This document shows, in pieces, positions 1-5,905 of a stretch of 6,889 nucleotides of DNA. Each line of letters begins with the position of its first letter. Position 1 is the stretch's first letter. Source of the DNA: Verrucomicrobiia bacterium. GTDB lineage: Bacteria; Verrucomicrobiota; Verrucomicrobiia; Limisphaerales; Palsa-1400. Both the position numbers and the translations under genes were made by a program. Location of the stretch: the NCBI GenBank assembly GCA_025934545.1, contig JAICXV010000121.1, forward strand, positions 1-6,889, read 5' to 3'. The notes below the pieces were generated by a model. It ran no database searches and was not told the origin of the DNA. It saw only the letters and a list, made by a program, of their open reading frames with translations.

Positions 1-24
1 CAGTTTTCGATCATCTGTGACCAT
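1..24 (-). CDS. 5' end of an unidentified gene, cut by the window edge
   Basis: Only eight codons are visible (M-V-T-D-D-R-K-L), so no function can be given. The start is an ATG whose first base is position 24 on the minus strand. It is preceded by a Shine-Dalgarno-like AGAGG (complement of 30-34) at a 5-nt spacing. The start lies 43 nt beyond the stop codon of the minus-strand dehydrogenase, so the two are probably cotranscribed. The call rests only on the start codon, the ribosome binding site and the open frame to the edge. Confidence 0.45.
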
Positions 25-67
25 TACGTCCTCTTATTGGACCCATCTGCTGCGATTGGCGGTGCGA

Positions 68-1033
68 TCAATAGCCGACGGAACGATCAACAACGCCATA
101 CATTGTTTGGCCCGCGAGATAGCGTTGCATGTTTTGGATAAGGAGATCCGCGAGTATGCGATTTTTTTCAGGATGCCGGCCAGCAACATGAGGTAGCACG
201 ATTATGTTTGGAGTGGACCAAAACGGATGATCCTGCGGCAATGGCTCGGTTCTAAAGGCATCCAGGACAGCCCCTGCAATCCTGCCGGCTTGAACCGCGT
301 CGATTAATTCCTGGTCGATGACAAGTTGGCCCCGACCAAAATTAAGCAACCAAGCGCTACGTTTCATTTTCGTTAGTCGTGCCGAGTTGATCAGGTTCTC
401 GGTCTCTGACGTTTGTGGAAGGAGGAGGACGACAAAATCCGATTGGCCCAAGACAAGGTCGATCTGATCAGCGCCGTACACGGCTTCAACAAACGGGACG
501 GCCGCGGGAATTCGCTTACTGCCGATGACTCGTACTTCTAACGCGGCCGCTTTTCGGGCGAGCTCCCCGCCAATCGCACCCAGACCGAGAATTCCAAGGG
601 TCTTTCCCGCGAGCAGATTAAGTGGTGGCCGCTTCCATTCGTGTCTTTTCTGCTGCTGCTCAAACACCGAGAGGCCCTTTGTCACATGAAAGATGGCCGC
701 CAAAATATTTTCAGGCATCTGCACCCGATGAATGCCACGCGCACAAGTGAGAACCAACTGCGGAGGAAGGTCACTTCGCGCGAGCCAGTTCTCGACGCCT
801 CCAGTCGGAGCCTGAATCCAGTGCAATTGCGGCATACGGGCAATAACGCCCTGGGGCACATCCCAAGCGAGAAGCACTTCTGTTTGCGCCAATACCTCCG
901 CCTCTGGCAGCATATCGGCCTTTGCGCACACGATACGGAATCTGTTGTCAGGTATTTGGTGTGCCAAATGGCGTTGTAACTCGGGCCCTTCATCAAGCCA
1001 GAGCAGGATAGTCGAAGGATGGCGTCTACTCAT
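68..1033 (-). CDS. D-isomer-specific 2-hydroxyacid dehydrogenase, NAD(P)-dependent
   Basis: A cytoplasmic oxidoreductase of the D-2-hydroxyacid dehydrogenase family, which interconverts 2-keto acids and D-2-hydroxy acids with NAD(P)H. Numbered from the ATG at 1033 (321 aa), it has a first substrate-domain segment containing WIQAPTGGVENW (about residues 72-83), a Rossmann motif GLGAIG (150-155), and the full catalytic set: Arg234 in GRG, Glu263 in TEPLP and His282 in LPHVAG. The length is usual for the family, and nothing looks broken. An in-frame TTG at 1042 would add three residues, but neither start has a good ribosome binding site, so the ATG is preferred. The substrate (glyoxylate, hydroxypyruvate or another) cannot be decided; the GhrA-like branch is possible. 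The gene is divergent from the formamidase and may share control with it, which is inference. Confidence 0.9.
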   Translation of the reverse strand: MSRRHPSTILLWLDEGPELQRHLAHQIPDNRFRIVCAKADMLPEAEVLAQTEVLLAWDVPQGVIARMPQLHWIQAPTGGVENWLARSDLPPQLVLTCARGIHRVQMPENILAAIFHVTKGLSVFEQQQKRHEWKRPPLNLLAGKTLGILGLGAIGGELARKAAALEVRVIGSKRIPAAVPFVEAVYGADQIDLVLGQSDFVVLLLPQTSETENLINSARLTKMKRSAWLLNFGRGQLVIDQELIDAVQAGRIAGAVLDAFRTEPLPQDHPFWSTPNIIVLPHVAGRHPEKNRILADLLIQNMQRYLAGQTMYGVVDRSVGY

Positions 1034-1244
1034 GTTTGACAATTCTGTTCGCCATTACCAGCGAGTCATTGAATTCTGAGTTGTTGGGCGGGGAGGTTGC
1101 GCCATTGCGGATTCAGCTTCAAGAGCCATAAGGATATCGCGCTGATTTCCGATTCGGATAGAGTAGTAAGAAACGGCGGTACTTGAATTAGAACGAGCTT
1201 GACAGAACTGTAACACCACTAATTGTCACGCTGAGGTTCCACTA
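1034..1244. promoter_or_regulatory. Divergent intergenic region with candidate operator
   Basis: This 211-bp non-coding stretch separates the minus-strand dehydrogenase from the plus-strand hydrolase, so it should hold both promoters. It contains a perfect 5-bp inverted repeat around a single base, TCCGATTCGGA (1148-1158), which could be a regulator site. No convincing minus-strand promoter was found. No riboswitch-like structure was recognised, and no thiamine-box core was seen. Confidence 0.4.
1199..1225 (+). promoter_or_regulatory. Possible sigma70-type promoter for the formamidase gene
   Basis: A consensus -35 hexamer TTGACA lies at 1199-1204. The best partner is a weak TAATTG at 1220-1225, with a short 15-bp spacer. 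The -35 match is exact but the -10 is poor. Transcription would begin only about 12 nt before the ATG at 1245, close to the ribosome binding site, so the true start may lie elsewhere. Confidence 0.3.
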
Positions 1245-2192
1245 ATGTCAGAAAACTACGAATTACATGCGACCCCCAAGACAGTTCATTGGGGACAATT
1301 TGATGCGTCGCTCAAACCTGTATTGCGAATTAAATCTGGGGATCGAGTTACGCTGCACAGCGTAAACGGCGAGCCTGCAATGATGCCTGCGGCACCTTTT
1401 AAGATCTTGCCGGAGCAAAATGACATTTTTCAAAACTGCACAAAGGGTTTAGGCCCTCACATCTTAACCGGTCCCATTTGGATTGAGGGAGCTATGCCGG
1501 GGGACGCGCTTGAGGTGCGCGTCCTCAACGTTAGCTTACGGCAGGATTGGGGTTACAACTTTATTCGGCCACTTTCCGGTACTTTGCCGGAAGAGTTTCC
1601 AATTTGGCGCGTTCTGCATATTCCGATCAATCGAGACACCATGGAAGCTGATCTTCCATGGGGGATTCGAATATCCCTCAAGCCGTTTTTCGGAATAATG
1701 GGCGTAGCGCCTCCACCCGCATACGGCGTAATCAACTCGGTCGTTCCTCGAGAACACGGCGGCAATGTCGATCTAAAAGAGCTTGGTGTCGGGGCCACGC
1801 TTTATTTGCCGGTATGGACTGAAGGAGCCCTATTTTCGGCTGGAGACGGTCACGCAGTGCAGGGTGACGGAGAGGTCTGCCTCACGGCTTTGGAAACAGC
1901 TTTGTCAGGGACTTTTGAATTCGCCGTCCGTAAGGATCTTCGTTTGACCTTCCCACGTGCCGAAACTGCAAGCCACTTAATAAGCATGGGTTTCAACACC
2001 GATCTCGACGACGCTGCCAAACAGGCGGTACGCGAGATGATTCGCATTATCTGCGAACGCTACAAAATGGCTCCTGAGGACGCCTACACGCTCTGCTCCC
2101 TTGCTGCGGACTTTCGGGTGACGCAGCTTGTTGACGGCAACAAAGGAATTCACGGAATGCTGGCGAAGGAAATCTTTCGCACTTTTGCGTAG
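1245..2192 (+). CDS. Acetamidase/formamidase family amidohydrolase
   Basis: A 315-aa cytoplasmic hydrolase of the FmdA/AmdA family, whose members split formamide, acetamide or related short amides to ammonia and a carboxylic acid. Family landmarks appear in the expected order: GPHILTGP (residues 70-77) followed by EGAMPGD, PFFGIMGVAP (147-156), HGGNVD (171-176), the highly conserved GDGHAVQGDGE (200-210), and a C-terminal VDGNKGIHGML (296-306). There is no signal peptide. The length fits the shorter bacterial branch (about 300-320 aa) rather than the roughly 400-aa formamidases. The ATG at 1245 has GAGG at 1233-1236, 8 nt upstream. It precedes a solute-binding protein by 150 nt, so its substrate may be the imported compound or a product of it; this is inference. 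The true substrate cannot be told from the motifs. Confidence 0.9.
   Translation: MSENYELHATPKTVHWGQFDASLKPVLRIKSGDRVTLHSVNGEPAMMPAAPFKILPEQNDIFQNCTKGLGPHILTGPIWIEGAMPGDALEVRVLNVSLRQDWGYNFIRPLSGTLPEEFPIWRVLHIPINRDTMEADLPWGIRISLKPFFGIMGVAPPPAYGVINSVVPREHGGNVDLKELGVGATLYLPVWTEGALFSAGDGHAVQGDGEVCLTALETALSGTFEFAVRKDLRLTFPRAETASHLISMGFNTDLDDAAKQAVREMIRIICERYKMAPEDAYTLCSLAADFRVTQLVDGNKGIHGMLAKEIFRTFA
1639..1661 (+). repeat. Perfect 9-bp inverted repeat inside the formamidase gene
   Basis: CCATGGAAG (1639-1647) and CTTCCATGG (1653-1661) are exact reverse complements separated by the 5-nt loop CTGAT. The repeat lies entirely within coding sequence for T-M-E-A-D-L-P-W. It could form an mRNA hairpin or be accidental. 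Confidence 0.5.
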
Positions 2193-2342
2193 GCCTGTTC
2201 TCCGGCCGCGAACGGTTTGGACCGTAATTCGTCGACGATCTCATTGTCCGTTGCATCGACAAGGGCGAAACAGTGTCCTAGATTTGTTGTCTACGCCCAA
2301 ACGAGTTGGCAAGCTGCGTCGACTGTTGCCGGGGAGACAACC

Positions 2343-3347
2343 ATGCGAAAAATTTTTCGTCTGAAGGCATTGGCGATTGCGACCATATTTTTGTTTGAAG
2401 GCGTCATTGCCCACGCTCAGGAAAAATACACGCTCGCTCTAAATTGGGTTCCTCATGCGATTCATTACGGCATCTATGTCGCGCAAGCGAAAGGCTGGTA
2501 TCGCGACAACGGCCTCAATATCGAGATTCAGCGCGGCAATGGTTCGGCGGACACAGTTAAGCGGATCGCGAACGGATCGGCGGAATTCGGGTTGGCGGAC
2601 GCAGCTTCGATTGTCGTGGGCCGAAGCAATGGACTTAACGTCAAACTCGTTGCGGCAGTTATCGGCCGAGCGGCCGATGCAATTTATTTCGTAAAGAATT
2701 CCAACATCAAAACGCCGAAGGATCTCGAAGGTAAGACAATGGGAGCCCAGGCTGGCGAAACCTCTCTTAATTTGCTTCCTGCTTTCGCGAAGTCCGCGGG
2801 CATCGATTATCGAAAGATCGAAATCGTTCCTATGACCGTACCATCAAAAATTCCAAGTCTCGTGTTACGCAAGGTCGATACTATCGTAACGTTTAATAAC
2901 GAAGAGCCGATGGTTATCGATGCAGGAAAAAAAGCGGGCTTAAAAATCGGTCGCTTTCTATTCGCCGATTACGGGGTTGATTACTATTCAGTCGGGCTTA
3001 TCGTTTCTGACTCGATGCTGGCAAAAAATCCAAAAGCAGTGAGTGTTTTTGTCAATGAAACGATGCGCGGGTATGCGTATGCTATTGAGCATCCTGAGGA
3101 GGCCGCTGACATCTTTGCCAAAATAAATCCAGCATCTGGGCGCGATCTGATGCTGGCGCAATGGCGCTTCGTTCAAGCCAATATTTTAACGACAACGGCG
3201 CGCGAACATGGTCTCGGGTACATTGACGAGGGCAAGATGGCCAAGACGATCGCGCTTATGAAAGAGTTTCAAAACGTCACCGGTGACGTTAAGCCATCTG
3301 ACATTTACACGATGCGCTTCCTCAAGCGCATCGACGCCCATCGCTAG
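2343..3347 (+). CDS. ABC transporter substrate-binding protein, NMT1/THI5-like (SBP1)
   Basis: A periplasmic solute-binding protein of the NMT1/THI5-like family, related to those serving nitrate/sulfonate/taurine and thiamine-pyrimidine importers. The 334-aa product begins with a Sec signal peptide: basic residues at 2-8, a hydrophobic core at about 9-22, and an AHA cleavage motif at 23-25. The mature N-terminus carries LALNWVPHAIHYGIYVA (31-47), the typical W-x-P-x-x-x-H-x-G-x-Y motif. Further blocks are EFGLADAAS (81-89), TPKDLEGKT (124-132), GETSLNLLP (138-146), NNEEPMV (185-191) and FADYGVDYYSVG (207-218). The ATG at 2343 is chosen because GGAG (2333-2336) lies 6 nt upstream and the signal peptide begins there; an in-frame TTG at 2217 would place 42 extra residues ahead of it. 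It is about 59% identical to SBP2 downstream. The 150-nt gap before it shows no clear promoter, so cotranscription with the formamidase is likely but unproven. It is separated from the transporter operon by a terminator. The ligand is unknown. Confidence 0.9.
   Translation: MRKIFRLKALAIATIFLFEGVIAHAQEKYTLALNWVPHAIHYGIYVAQAKGWYRDNGLNIEIQRGNGSADTVKRIANGSAEFGLADAASIVVGRSNGLNVKLVAAVIGRAADAIYFVKNSNIKTPKDLEGKTMGAQAGETSLNLLPAFAKSAGIDYRKIEIVPMTVPSKIPSLVLRKVDTIVTFNNEEPMVIDAGKKAGLKIGRFLFADYGVDYYSVGLIVSDSMLAKNPKAVSVFVNETMRGYAYAIEHPEEAADIFAKINPASGRDLMLAQWRFVQANILTTTAREHGLGYIDEGKMAKTIALMKEFQNVTGDVKPSDIYTMRFLKRIDAHR
3273..3290. repeat. Perfect 18-bp palindrome in the 3' end of SBP1
   Basis: AACGTCACCGGTGACGTT is its own exact reverse complement with no spacer. 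It falls in frame over codons for N-V-T-G-D-V, about 55 nt before the SBP1 stop codon. SBP2 differs at this place and has no counterpart. It might be a binding site for a dimeric protein or be accidental. Confidence 0.55.
3310..3333 (+). repeat. 10-bp hairpin at the end of the SBP1 coding region
   Basis: CGATGCGCTT (3310-3319) and AAGCGCATCG (3324-3333) are exact reverse complements around a 4-nt loop CCTC. The stem would be stable in mRNA and ends 11 nt before the stop codon. There is no T-run after it, so it is not a standard terminator. It may protect the message from 3' exonucleases or slow termination, which is inference. Confidence 0.6.
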
Positions 3348-3352
3348 AACTT

Positions 3353-3368
3353 TTCGGCATTAGCCGAA
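3353..3368 (+). repeat. Short inverted repeat just after the SBP1 stop
   Basis: TTCGGCATTAGCCGAA forms a 6-bp stem with a 4-nt loop, starting 6 nt after the TAG stop. No T-tract follows, so on its own it is not a terminator. It lies between the coding-end hairpin and the terminator at 3397-3427. Confidence 0.5.
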
Positions 3369-3396
3369 CGACTCGATCCGGCTGCGCTTCGCGCGC

Positions 3397-3427
3397 CTGA
3401 CACGCCGCTGGCGAAGTCAGTTTTTTT
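3397..3427 (+). terminator. Rho-independent terminator downstream of SBP1
   Basis: CTGAC (3397-3401) pairs with GTCAG (3416-3420), and the inner CGCC (3403-3406) pairs with GGCG (3410-3413) around a GCT triloop. A one-against-two-nucleotide internal loop separates the two helices. Seven T residues follow directly (3421-3427). Stem plus T-tract fits an intrinsic terminator ending the upstream transcript, and separates SBP1 from the regulator-transporter operon. Confidence 0.75.
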
Positions 3428-3451
3428 GCCATCGGTGACCGTTTCCGCACC

Positions 3452-3480
3452 TTGACCTTTGATCGGCGAGGGTCGAATCT
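3452..3480 (+). promoter_or_regulatory. Possible promoter of the IclR-led operon
   Basis: TTGACC (3452-3457), a five-of-six match to a -35 element, is followed after 17 bp by GAATCT (3475-3480), a poor -10. It sits between the upstream terminator and the regulator gene, where a promoter is required. The weak -10 makes the exact placement uncertain. Confidence 0.3.
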
Positions 3481-3496
3481 AACGCTTTGAAACGCC

Positions 3497-3513
3497 GTTC
3501 TCGAGACGAGAAC
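3497..3513. promoter_or_regulatory. Perfect 7-3-7 inverted repeat abutting the IclR start codon
   Basis: GTTCTCG (3497-3503), AGA, CGAGAAC (3507-3513) form an exact dyad that ends at the base before the ATG at 3514 and covers the ribosome-binding region. IclR-family proteins commonly bind short palindromes and often repress their own genes, so this is a plausible autoregulatory operator. The same sequence in RNA could form a hairpin masking the ribosome site. If translation began at the in-frame TTG at 3487, the repeat would be inside the gene. Confidence 0.5.
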
Positions 3514-4335
3514 ATGGGCTTGCATAAGATGATAGCCGACAAAGGAGTCCGTTCGGTTCGGGTCGCCCTCGATGTTCTTGAGGCTATCGCGTTCTCAAAA
3601 CAATCAATGGGCGTGTCCGAAATTGCGGCGGGGCTAGGCTTGGCGAAGGGTGCGGTGTTTCGGCACCTGCACACCCTCGTCGACCGTGGTTACGTAGCGC
3701 GGGACTCCGCGACGGCTTGCTACCACATCGGCATCAAATTTCAGTTGCTCGGGCGCCTCGGCCAGAACGGAAATCATCTTATCGCAGCGGCGGATGGTCC
3801 GATGGTGGATCTGCGAGACACCGTCGGCGAGACCGTCGTGGTTTCCTCATTTGAACAAGCGGGCCCCCGCGTTCTGGTAACTAAGCCGGGCAAGTCGCCG
3901 GTCGAGATCGGCGTTCGCCCCGGTAGCTTATTGCCGCTCGATTCATCAGCCCAGGGCCGGATAATGTTGGCGTTCGGCCCTCCGGCGATATTCGAGACCT
4001 TTCGGAAGTCATGCCTAGACAAGAGGCGGGTGAGGCGCGTCGAACAAGAACTTGAGCGCGCGCGCAGCGATGGATGGCTTTACGCGCCAGGGGAGGTGGT
4101 ACCAGGCATTAATGCGTTGGCTGCACCAATATTCGATGCTTCTTCGATGTGTGCGGGAACGGTCGCGATCGTTGGTCTGTTTGATTTCAGGCTACGCGAT
4201 CAAAGCGAGCTTTTTATATCATCCTTATGCAAGGCAGCGGGTCGTATTTCCGTCACGCTTGGAAATCGCAATTCGAAGAAAGCGGAGATTTCGCGCCAAC
4301 CACCGCGTACGAGACGCCGTAGGGTGAGCCAATGA
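3514..4335 (+). CDS. IclR-family transcriptional regulator
   Basis: A cytoplasmic DNA-binding regulator of 273 aa from the ATG at 3514. The N-terminal winged helix-turn-helix (about 13-75) includes VRVALDVLEAIA, MGVSEIAAGLGLAKGAVFRHLHTLVDRGYV (32-61, recognition helix about 42-54) and the YHIGIKF wing. The C-terminal IclR effector domain (about 90-250) contains GETVVVSSFE, PLDSSAQGRIMLAF (141-154), and GEVVPGINALAAPIFD with AGTVAIVG (193-221). A basic tail follows (KKAEISRQPPRTRRRR, 255-270). An in-frame TTG at 3487 would add nine residues but has only a distant GAGGG; near the ATG there is only a weak GAGA at 3503-3506, so the start is not certain. Its TGA overlaps the permease ATG (ATGA). 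It is the natural candidate to control both the transporter operon and the formamidase/SBP1 genes; its effector is unknown, perhaps the imported compound. Confidence 0.93.
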   Translation: MGLHKMIADKGVRSVRVALDVLEAIAFSKQSMGVSEIAAGLGLAKGAVFRHLHTLVDRGYVARDSATACYHIGIKFQLLGRLGQNGNHLIAAADGPMVDLRDTVGETVVVSSFEQAGPRVLVTKPGKSPVEIGVRPGSLLPLDSSAQGRIMLAFGPPAIFETFRKSCLDKRRVRRVEQELERARSDGWLYAPGEVVPGINALAAPIFDASSMCAGTVAIVGLFDFRLRDQSELFISSLCKAAGRISVTLGNRNSKKAEISRQPPRTRRRRVSQ

Positions 4336-5117
4336 ACGCAACCGGGGTCGGACAGATCGTAAAGGTGGCTCTATCACTCATCGTTTTTGCCTTGCTGTGG
4401 CAAGCCGCATGCTACGTTTTCAGCGTGCCGACTTTCTTGGTGCCGGCGCCGAGCGACATCTTGTTGCGCCTATTTGAGAAGGGCGGGCTCTATTTGACCC
4501 ACACATGGGTAACCTTTTACGAAACACTATTGGGCTTCGCATTCGCCGTCTTGGGCGGATGTTTAGCGGCTGCCGTGATCGTGGTGGTCCCAGCTTTGCG
4601 CGATGTGATTATGCCTCTGCTGTTGATCGCTCAAATCGTTCCCAAGGTAGCGATCGCGCCCATTCTGCTCATTTGGTTTGGTTACGGGCTTGCGCCGAAA
4701 GTGCTTATTGCGTTCCTGATCGCGTTTTTTCCCGTGGTGGTAAATACCACGCAAGGTCTTATTTCGGTTGAACAAGAACTGTTGGAGCTTGGGCAGTCTT
4801 TGAAGGCAACTCGCTGGCAAATCTTTTGGAAATTTCGTGTGCCTACGGCGTTACCCAATCTATTTAGCGGCATGAAGATCGCCATTACACTCGCGGTTAT
4901 CGGCGCTGTGATTGGTGAATTTGTTGGGGGCAATCGTGGTCTCGGCTACCTGATCATTATTGCCAATCAGGAACTAGACACGCCGCTTGCCTTTGCGGCA
5001 ATTCTGGTTCTTTCCGTTGGCGGCATCATCCTGTTCTGGATGATCGAGATCGCCGAACGTTATCTCGTACCGTGGAGCAGCACGGGAGACGCCAATATTG
5101 AAATGGCCCGACAATAA
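4332..5117 (+). CDS. ABC transporter permease, SsuC/TauC/ThiX-like
   Basis: Inner-membrane permease of 261 aa from the binding-protein-dependent transport family, of the type paired with NMT1-like binding proteins. About six hydrophobic segments are visible: roughly 11-29, 66-87, 92-118, 122-137, 184-200 and 220-240. Characteristic stretches are QIVPKVAIAPILLIWFG (101-117) and the cytoplasmic coupling loop ELLELGQSLKATRWQIFWKF (149-168) leading into RVPTALP, the EAA-type motif with its conserved glycine that contacts the ATPase. GEFVGGNRGLGYLI (195-208) is also typical. The start overlaps the regulator stop (ATGA) with AGGGTG just upstream at 4321-4326; its TAA overlaps the ATPase ATG by one base (TAATG). 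It presumably forms a homodimer serving SBP2 and perhaps SBP1. The substrate cannot be inferred from the permease. Confidence 0.93.
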   Translation: MNATGVGQIVKVALSLIVFALLWQAACYVFSVPTFLVPAPSDILLRLFEKGGLYLTHTWVTFYETLLGFAFAVLGGCLAAAVIVVVPALRDVIMPLLLIAQIVPKVAIAPILLIWFGYGLAPKVLIAFLIAFFPVVVNTTQGLISVEQELLELGQSLKATRWQIFWKFRVPTALPNLFSGMKIAITLAVIGAVIGEFVGGNRGLGYLIIIANQELDTPLAFAAILVLSVGGIILFWMIEIAERYLVPWSSTGDANIEMARQ

Positions 5118-5890
5118 TGAGCTCGCCTAAGCCCGCCATTGAGGTCGCGGATCTTTGCAAGACCTATGTAGTGCGCGGAGCGGCAACGGCCGCGCTTGAC
5201 AGATTAAGCTTTTCTGTTGCGCCGCAGGAGTTCGTTTCACTCCTAGGCCCGAGCGGGTGCGGGAAGACAACAGTCTTGAAGATCATAGCGGGTCTGACTG
5301 CGCCGACCGAAGGAATAGTCAAATTGGAAGGTCATACCGTCCTAGGGCCGCGTGCCGATGTTGGAATGGTATTCCAAACTCCAGCCCTGATGCGTTGGCG
5401 AACAGCCATCGAAAATGTGCTCCTGCCGGCAGAAATTCTCAGTCTCGATCTCCGCAAATTTAGAGGGCGAGCGAAAGATCTTCTCGACCTCGTCGGCTTG
5501 AGTGACTTCATCAACAAGCTACCCAACCAGCTTTCGGGCGGGATGCAGCAGCGTGTATCCATCGCGCGGGCGCTCGTCCACGATCCCTCGATCTTGCTGC
5601 TGGACGAACCATTCAGCGCGCTCGACGCTATGACGCGCAATCAACTGAACGTCGAACTCCTGCGCATTTGGAGCGAGCGGAAGAAGACGAGTCTCCTCAT
5701 CACGCATAGCATTCCGGAAGCCGTGTTCCTGTCGGACAGAGTTGTCGTCCTCACGGCCCGTCCCGCAAAAGTTATGGACATCGTCGAGATAACGCTTCCG
5801 CGGCCACGAACCCCCGACATGCGCGTGTCGCCTACATTCATCAATTTGGTCGATCGGCTCGGGCGGCTTATCGGCCTGGAATTTGCATAA
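5117..5890 (+). CDS. ABC transporter ATP-binding protein, SsuB/TauB/ThiZ-like
   Basis: Cytoplasmic ATPase (257 aa) that powers import through the adjacent permease. All nucleotide-binding motifs are intact: Walker A GPSGCGKT (44-51), Q-loop Gln87 in VFQTPAL, signature LSGGMQQR (139-146), Walker B ILLLDEP (159-165), D-loop SALD (167-170) and switch His197 in ITHSIPEA. The length is usual for the nitrate/sulfonate/taurine importer class. The ATG overlaps the permease stop as TAATG and has no strong ribosome site of its own, so translation is probably coupled to the permease. Fifteen nucleotides separate it from SBP2. Confidence 0.95.
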   Translation: MSSPKPAIEVADLCKTYVVRGAATAALDRLSFSVAPQEFVSLLGPSGCGKTTVLKIIAGLTAPTEGIVKLEGHTVLGPRADVGMVFQTPALMRWRTAIENVLLPAEILSLDLRKFRGRAKDLLDLVGLSDFINKLPNQLSGGMQQRVSIARALVHDPSILLLDEPFSALDAMTRNQLNVELLRIWSERKKTSLLITHSIPEAVFLSDRVVVLTARPAKVMDIVEITLPRPRTPDMRVSPTFINLVDRLGRLIGLEFA

Positions 5891-5905
5891 CGAAGGGAGG
5901 AAACA

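Noticed and set aside
1034..1244. Thiamine riboswitch upstream of the formamidase, prompted by the THI5-like binding proteins
   Set aside because: No conserved thiamine-box core is visible here. A single CTGAGG near 1231 is not enough.
1743..1755. GTTCCTCGAGAAC in the formamidase gene, similar to the dyad at the IclR start
   Set aside because: It is an imperfect match with different spacing, deep in coding sequence, so it is not supported as a second operator.
2217..2342. Extended N-terminus of SBP1 from a TTG at 2217
   Set aside because: The 42 added residues would precede a normal signal peptide, and the ATG at 2343 has a well-placed ribosome site.
4625..4655. 7-bp inverted repeat with a 17-nt loop in the permease gene (GATCGCT and AGCGATC)
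   Set aside because: The short arms and long loop in coding sequence are expected by chance in a window of this size.
5361..5377. Perfect 7-3-7 inverted repeat TTGGAATGGTATTCCAA, resembling a regulator site
   Set aside because: It lies inside the ATPase gene over the conserved Q-loop codons (G-M-V-F-Q), where protein constraint explains much of the sequence. It is far from any promoter.
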